Positions 27,201 through 36,200 of a stretch of DNA of 51,868 bases are shown here, piece by piece. Each line of letters begins with the position of its first letter. The stretch's first letter is position 1. The position numbers were made by a program, and so were the translations under genes. Origin of the DNA: Alphaproteobacteria bacterium (lineage in GTDB: Bacteria > Pseudomonadota > Alphaproteobacteria > Rs-D84); contig JAFZXK010000010.1 in the NCBI GenBank assembly GCA_017616785.1, positions 1-51,868 on the forward strand, read 5' to 3'. Below the pieces are notes generated by a model. It was not told where the DNA came from. It was given only the letters and a program-made list of their open reading frames with translations, and did no database searches.

Positions 27201-30200
27201 GGGTATTACATCCGAACCATTTGCGGTGCATCTGAACCTAACGTTAAATGTGGCGTTCGTATTCGGCACATAGTGTGCATACCATGTTTGATCATCGTCG
27301 CCAACCGTATTTGCCGGTAAAGGTGTCGTACCGTTTCTGCTTACGAAACCGTTTGGTTGAATCACCCGGCTGCCCCCGGATGGCGCGGTCCAATAACCAT
27401 CGAATATTTTGGTTGCATCTTGCCATTGTGGTAAATCAGATGAGTCCAAAATAAATTCCAGATTGAAAGTACCATTCCGCAATGTATCCCAACCTGTATC
27501 ATATTTTTCATATAGTGTATCCACGCCTGGAATTCCGCCATTTGCATCCAAACGAACCTCGTAAATATCCGGGTCGCAACGTAACATTATTGCGTTCCAC
27601 TGATAATGATCCGGGCATACAGGATTGCCAAGCAGATTGCATGTATCCGGAATTATTGGATCATCATAGTAAGGATCAAAACATTCCCTGCTGTTTTCTG
27701 TTGGTCTATAACCCTCTTGTGCATTGGGTGATGCGGGATTATATGTGCAAACTGTGCCTTCTGGATAGGTTGGTGTTGGACACGCAACAGGATTCGTCGG
27801 ATATCCAGTCCATGTACAAGGTACTTCACACCTGCGCTTGCATTCACCATGCACCAATATATAACCAGATGGACAATCACTGTAATAGGCCGTAAAGGTC
27901 GGCGGCGTTACACGATAGCGCCAAGGATCAATCATTTGACCTTCGTTATATGTCGTACCAGGGTTACCATTAAATTCCCAATGATTAAACTGACCGGTTG
28001 ATGATGAACAATTAACGACGCTATTATAAAGCACGTTATAAAATCCACCATATGTTATCGGATGCGCCGTGTCAGAATACGTACTGCCCCCGTTACCGCA
28101 CTTGTATTCGGCGGTATATGTTGCCGGTTCACAAACCACACCGTTCAAAGCGTCGCCATCATTAGGTTGACCGGTAATTGTAACTATACCATTGTTACTT
28201 GCACTGTTACCGTAAGTATAGCAATCGTAATAGGACGACATATAGCAAGATTCACATTTGACCTTGTATGTGCAAACACCATTTCCATAAGTTACGGAGT
28301 CCAGTGTTGTATGCGCTGTGTTCGACAACTGTGCCGGGCACATTTCTGATGTTCCGCTACATGTTCCACTAATATACGCCGTCGCGCCGTTTGCATATAC
28401 CCCAAGGTATTCCTTGGTACATGAAATCGATTGACCACCGCTAAATGGTCCCGTATATTGGCTGCCATTTGTGGTCCAAGTATTAAATACATAACTTGAC
28501 CCGACCATTGGTGTTGGTAATGTAAGTTGACCACCATAAGTGCAACTTGATGGTTGCGTTGGTGCGGTGGCACCACATTGATTAGTAAAGTTATAAACTA
28601 TATTTATTGTATTCCCATCACCGCACGTTGTGCCGTTCCAAGTATAACCATCTTCACAACCCCACCATGCATAATAATCCTTGTTGCCACAATCCATGCT
28701 ACTTATTACTGGATTTTGCGTGCAACCCTGGGTCAATTCGGGATCTGTGCACCATCCCTTGAACACCTGATGGGCCTGTGTTGGATTTATTGAACAACTG
28801 ATGGTAACGGTATTTCCAAAGGTATAACTTGTCTGGTAACAACCATTGTATACTGCACTACCATTATGATAAGTAATGGTGTAATTCCCCGCCGTCCAAT
28901 GGGCATACAGATTTGTTGTAGCAACGGTCGGCATATATGTCATACCAGCAGATCCAGCATACCCTAAATCTTCAAATTGATTCGTCCACCAACCGTTAAA
29001 GGTATAGCATTGACGTTGCGCGTCCGGCAATGTTATTGACCCATTTTGCCATTGTGCGTGCCAAACGGTTGAATTACTCTGATTCTGTTGTGCCGCTGTA
29101 TTACCACTGTCCGTTATAGCACCAGTATCAGATATGTACTTTGTTCCACCGATTTCAGAAGGATAAAAACCATTGAACTCGAAATTCACGTTTGTAGTTG
29201 CTTGCGACATCGGATAACCATTCCATGTGACAGTACCGTTATTCCCATACAGATTCACAGTCGCAGATTTTTCCGGCACAGCGTACAACGCATTGCTCCC
29301 ATTGGTGCCCATCTGCAAGGTGCGGGGTTGATCCAAATATGCACCACCGGTTTCTCCGTATCTTGTATAAAGGACCTCTGGCGAGCTAGCGTGACCACCG
29401 AAACCATCAATATGACTATTTAGTGATATCTGATACTCATTCGGAATACATTCGGTGTTGGTCTGATTTTGATGGTAACCCGTTTCACAATCAACCGTAT
29501 AGTTACATGTTATAATTTCGTTGTTAGTATTCACGCAATTCGTTGTGGGGTAATACATATAACCGCTGTAATTATTTTGATTTGTATCATAGTGACATGC
29601 GGTAATATGATCTTCGCCTACGGTGCACCCTGTCTGAACACAAGTATGGCAAATCGCATAGCATCCATTGTGGGTTCCTGGATACATATTGTCATGATAT
29701 GTTTGTTCACACTCTTTGCACTCGCCATTTTCATAATAATAGTACAGTCCACAGGAATTCCATTGTGCATACCATGTTTCATTGCTGGCTATTTGTGGCT
29801 CCACTATTCTCCATCCATTATCAAATAATACTCTCGGTTCACCACCATTTGGTGCGGTGGTGTATCCGTTGAAATTATTATCTTGTTTTGTCGGTAATTG
29901 AGCGGTGGTAAAGTATGAAATCTGACCGCCCTGCTCGTTATTGTTATAGATATAGAATTTATCATCGAATATTTCTAACAACTTATTAACCGAACCCGGT
30001 GTTCCACCGTTTGCATCCAATGTCATTACATATTGGTTTGCATTCCAATCAGCGACAAATGTTTCACCGTGTGTGTGGTTCCATTGGTACTGATATGTTG
30101 CACCAAGAGCGTCAAGCGTTGCCGGGGCATTATTTATGGTCGCCTTCCATTGATTATAAGAATATCCCTCCTTATTGCACGCCGAATCCGACGGAACGGT

Positions 30201-33200
30201 TATATTTTCATTATATGCCACATTGAAATCATATCCACTAATAACCGAACCAGTTTCACTGCACTTGAATTGGACATGATATTTTGTGTCCGGATTCGGC
30301 ACACAATCCCATACATCTGAATTCCAGATGAGTGCAGAATCGTTACACACCACATCGTTCAATGCACACACACCAAGATTTATGATTTGACCGTAATTCG
30401 GGTTACTTGGAAGATATGCACAATTTCCATCATCGTCGATATATCCATCAATCGTTTGTTCGGTATAAGAGCATGTTACATAATTTGGATATGACGGGGT
30501 ATGATCCGGGCATCCACTCGGTACAGTACAAGACCTTTGACACGTATTACGGCATATACCATTCACAACAACTTGATTTGAACCACACGGTGTATAAGTT
30601 GCCGTAAGTGTTCCATTGCCATAAGTCGCGTTCCACGTTATCGATTGACCCGCCAAATAAGTGTATTCGTTACCACTAAACTTCCACCCAGCAAAACCTT
30701 GGTTCGCATTTAACGATGTGCAATATCCCGGCGTACCTATAACGCCACCCGCGCCATTCGGCAATACTGTATATGTGGCGCCCGCGACAACTTGATTTTC
30801 ACTATCCAGGAAGTTACCAGTTGGTGTACCGGCGCCACAATTATAACTGACGGTGTATTTTGTGTTCGGATCAGTCACACAACCGGTACCGTTCCAAATT
30901 TCCCCGGCGGCGCAATACTGTGGGTAAAGGGTGCGGGTGCCAATTTGATTTGCGGACAATGGACTTTGTGCAAATGCGATTGCATTACTACTGTCTAACC
31001 CAAGGGCTTCTGTGACATATTGCGTCGCGTTGCTGCTGGTACTGTCATAATATCCTTTGAACGATGCGGACGGGGCGTCCCCACCATCTGGATTTGGTGC
31101 AAGGTCGGTCGGATAGATTATGAATGTATATTTTATACTGTTATTTTCCGGTGCCACGCTTTGCTGCCCAAGACCGACAACATGACTCCAAATCTTTGTA
31201 TCGCCCGTAAGATATCCAGATTGATTTGGGTTACGATTACCGATTATATAACGTGTTCCAACCTGTGTAGAAGCGCGATCTACAAAACTCATCAACGATT
31301 CCATAGGCTTAAGCGCACTTGTTCCACCGACCAAAACACGCGGACAATATTTTATGCTTCTATCTTCACAGACATTGAAACGATTGGGATTATCCGTTCT
31401 TTCATTCCCATAGAACGCGATTTGTTTGTTACCGGAATTGTTCGCTGGCGACAAGAAATTCACTGTGTCATAACTGGCAAAACCTAAATTATTATCATAG
31501 TCGCATTCCCAATCACAGAACCTGTAACACTGATTTATGCTCCAGTTATATGGGCTGTGGGCATTTGTGTAGCCGGCCGGGCACCCCGTGACCGCCGGAA
31601 CACAAGAAGTTCCATTCCAAACCTGATTATCTGGACATGCGACACAGTCATCTTTGGTATCATTCAAATGATAACGACCATCTGAATCATCGCAAGTCCA
31701 TTGTGCATAAAATATTTTGTTATTGCATGTATTATTTGAAAACTCTCTTGGCATATCGCAATTTGTGGTCAGATCATTATCGTCGCACCACGCCTCAACA
31801 TGACCAATTACCACATTATTTTCATCAAGAAGTTGTGGTGCACCGTTAATGGTTGTTGAAGAACTGTTGCAAGTATAGGATGCGGGCATATTACCGTCAC
31901 CCAATACCAGGGTATGACCGGCCGCAGTATGACCATTGGTGATTGCTGGAATCTTTTCATAAGTTATTGTCCTGGTATTCGAACCTGTCCAAATTGCGGT
32001 AAATGTTTTGTTTTGTGTATAGTTCCATGTAAACTCTTCCCCAGGTTCTTTTGTATCATTTACTTCACCTGATACGCGCCAGCCAGATAATGTATACCCG
32101 CTAATACTATTATTACAATTTGGGGCTGTATTCGCCGCAACAATTTGATTACCGGCGTATATTCCAGTTACTTGATCTGGCGGTGTGCCGTCATCACCAT
32201 CACCGCAAGAATATGTCAATGTATATGTTGGATCCGCCGTGTATTGCGCGTACAGATTGCGGGTATAATTGCTGTCGCCTATAATCGGGCTCATGTTGTT
32301 CATTGCGGGACTTAAATTCGTTGCGTAACCGATGATGTTCGCAGCATTAGCGGCGGTCAAAGCCAAGTTACTTTCAACAAATGTTGTTCCATCACTTTGC
32401 GGATATGCGTAACCCCCAAACGTATAGTGTTGCAGGTTTGTTGCCGCTGGGGCAAGTGCCGCAGGGTATATGATGTTTATAATCGGTTCTGGTTCACTAA
32501 GTTGCGCGGCACCGACAACCTGGCTCCAAGTAAAGCCGTTAGCAAGTGTATAAACACCCCCATTTACACTACGCCCGCCGACAATGTATCGTGGCGAATC
32601 AATTTTTTCATAAGCACCGTTCGCGTCAAGTTTTTGATAAAAGTCGACCGCGGCCGCCATGTTTTTATTGGCACCCGTATACCCCGCCGCCAAAAACCCT
32701 TGAGGACAATACGCCGCGCCCGTCGATTCAAGACAGGTGTTAAACGCACCTGTGGTGGCATATTCATTACCATAGAAAGAAATTTGCTTTCCGGTGGTTC
32801 CATTTATCAAGTCATCCGGCAAAAACTGTTCCATATTATGACCCGACACGAATTCAACAACGGAACACGTTTCTTGCGCACCCGTTCCAGAACCACATTC
32901 ACGATAACATTGTTTTACACTCCAATTATATGGGGCTCTAGTGTTCCAAGTATATGAACGTGCATTTACGTTTCCGTATTCGCCAATCCATTCATTACAA
33001 GTCAAACACCTGTTAGTATTATCATCCCAAAACTCCCCATTATCGCACGTTACACACACGCCGCCTTCATCGTGATATGGGAAATTACATTCATAATGTG
33101 CAAATAACCCGGTATTGTCAGCGACTGTCCAGCTTCCACCGTCCGAAGTTAAGGCACCATTTCCGTCCACACCGTAAAAGATTTGTAAATTCGGGGTTGG

Positions 33201-36200
33201 AGTTTGATCGTAATAACCAACAAATGTCGCATTTTCTTTGGTCGGCAAATGGCCCGCCACGGTCGGATTGTTATCAGGCGTGGTACAGGTTGCATTTGAA
33301 TACCATACGGTATTGTAATCACTGTTGCGATGTTTTTTGTAAAACGCACTGTGCGTACCACTATTGTTTGGCGTGCCACCATTTTCGTTAAATGTTACCG
33401 CATAACATGTCTCGGTCCAACGTGCATATAACGTAAGATTTTCGGATACTTGATTGTACGTTCCCGCGCCAAAAACATAGGTGCCAGTATCTGGAATTTC
33501 CGTTCCATCTGTGGTATACCAACCCTGGAAAGTATGTCCCGCCCATACCGGTTTTGGTAATGTTATCGTGCCATTTTCCCAATGCGCATACCAGGTTGCA
33601 TTGCCTGTATAGTACGTGCCGGTATGAATACCGCCACTGTCACCATTGGTAAGATACCAGCCATCACCATCGTTACCAGATTCATTACGATCTATGTATT
33701 GTGTTGATGTATCTGTACTTGCATAGAAACCGTTAATAGCAAGATTTACAGATGGACTTGCATGATCATTATTCTGATTAGGATAAGTTACACCATCAAA
33801 AACAAAAGATGCGCCATTACCATTCGGATAAAGATTTACCGTAACAGATTTTGTTGGCACTTCATACAACGGGTTATCACTGGCGCTCATTTCTTGTCCC
33901 TGCGGACGGTTTGAATCACGGTATACACCGATACCGTACTTTGTATAAAGTTTCTGTTTGCTTTCTGGTACGGTGCCCCAATCACCATTATTAGCATTCA
34001 ATGTTATGTAATATTCGCCCGGCAACCATTTTGCTACAAATCTTGGACTATTATCAGTACACAACCAACGTTCAATTTCGTCACCATCATCATAAGGCGT
34101 TTCTGTAGAACCACAATGAAGGATCCAACCACCAGGGACAAACCCAACAGGCACATTACATTCAATTATTTCATCATCCGTAAAACTGGAACCCGTGTGT
34201 TGTCTGTTAACTTTATAGTATTCGGCATACGTTGCGCCACCATATTGCCCACCAACCGCATCTGTTGCGGTCTGATTTTGTTGACCGTTGTTACAATCAT
34301 ATGTCACTGTATAACTTATGGCCTCGCAATCATCACCGTTTGGCTGATAGCCCTCTTTACAAGTATATTGTGCATACAATTCAGTAGCATTATCTATCGT
34401 CCAATCAGTACCGTCAGAAGTCAGTTCACCTTGGTAGTCGAAAATGCCAACACCCGATCCGCCAACATTTGTGTTATATCCAATAAATTCTGCATTTTCC
34501 TTGGTGGGCAAATTACGCGTAATCACTTCTTCAACTGATAACTCCTCGCCACTGCAAGTATTATCAGTTGCGGCATACCACGTTGTTTGGTTGATATCTT
34601 TATAAAACGGATCATTTCCACCATTGGTGCTTTGACCATTATTTGCCGTATCATTAAAGGTTACCGCAACACAAGATAACCCCCAATGTGCATACAATGT
34701 GGTATTATCCGTGACAGTATATGGACTGGTGATTTCAGTTCCACCTGTTTCCTCAGTAAACCATCCAAGGAATGTATGTCCCGGCCAAAAATCATCGGAA
34801 ATTGTTGGTAGCGTTACACTGCCGTTACCCCATTGTGCATACCATGTTTTATTGGATGTATAATACTTACCATCAAAATCGCCTTGATAGGTGATATACC
34901 ATTTTTGGGTGGTTGAGTCAAAAGATATGTATGGCGAACCCGAAGTCGCACCCCGATAAAATCCGTCAAACGCTATTTCTACTTCTTGCTCGGTATCCGA
35001 ATGCGTAGGATTTGCACAGGAATCACCATCGCAATATTTAAATGTCACCGTCGCGGTCTTTTCCGGAATCTTTTCCAATGGATTATCGGTGATCGTCATT
35101 TTCTCCCCGGGTTCCCGTGTCGAATTAATATAAACCCCATCGGAATATATGGTATAAAGTTTACGTTTCTCAGCCGGAACATCGTTATTCCATGCGCCAC
35201 TTGTCGGATCTAATGTAATTTCAAATTCGCCTTTGCCCCATGTCGCCGTAAATGTACCATTGTCATCCCAAGTCCATTGTTCTATTGGCTCATGATTATC
35301 GTACGTTCTGCTGTCAAGATTAAACAGCCATCCGGTAAAAACCTTTCCGGGTTGTGGTGTACATTCCACATTTTCATCTTCACCAACAGGCAGTATTGGA
35401 CTATACACAACCCCATTGACTTTGTATGAATCATTGAAATTTACAGTATCTGTCCCGGTATACTGATTGATTTCATTATCACAAATATATGTGACAGTGT
35501 AATTGTTTGCGACACAATCCCCGTTTACAAAATGGTACCCGGTATTACAGTCAAAATGCGCATAAAGTGTACGCCTGTTGGACGTGGCGACCCAAATATT
35601 ATTCGACACCAACGTTGAATAATCCCCGGTGGGATGCGGTTCAAATACATATATTTCGCTCGGCGATGGTCCATAATACCCAGTAAACGTTGCGTTATTT
35701 TTTGTTGGTTTGCCGTCCACCTGTGGATTTTCAATCTGTTTTTTACAACCGGCCTCGTACCATTTATTACCTGTCTCACCATCAATTTTATATAACTTGT
35801 TATGACCACCACTTGGGGCCGTGCCACCATTTGTGATATCATCAAAAATTACTTCTAAACACGTGCCCGTCCAACTTGGAATAAATATGACCGGATCGTT
35901 AACACATGGCCAACTGGCAATTGTTCCACTGCTGGTTCCAGGCATATATGGTCCAGAGTAGTTATCGTTGGTTAATATCCACCCATCAAATTGTTGACCA
36001 TTACTTGGCGGTGTACATAAACTTGCTGAACCCGTCACGGTGTATGGTTGACCATATATGGCATCGTTACCAGTGGCAACAGACACCCCATCTAAAGAAC
36101 ACCGGTACTGTGGGGTTTTATTGGTTTTTGGTACACATGTCTCGCCATCGCTAGAAGGAACATAGCAATATTCATCACAAGTTATCGTTTTACATTCTTG

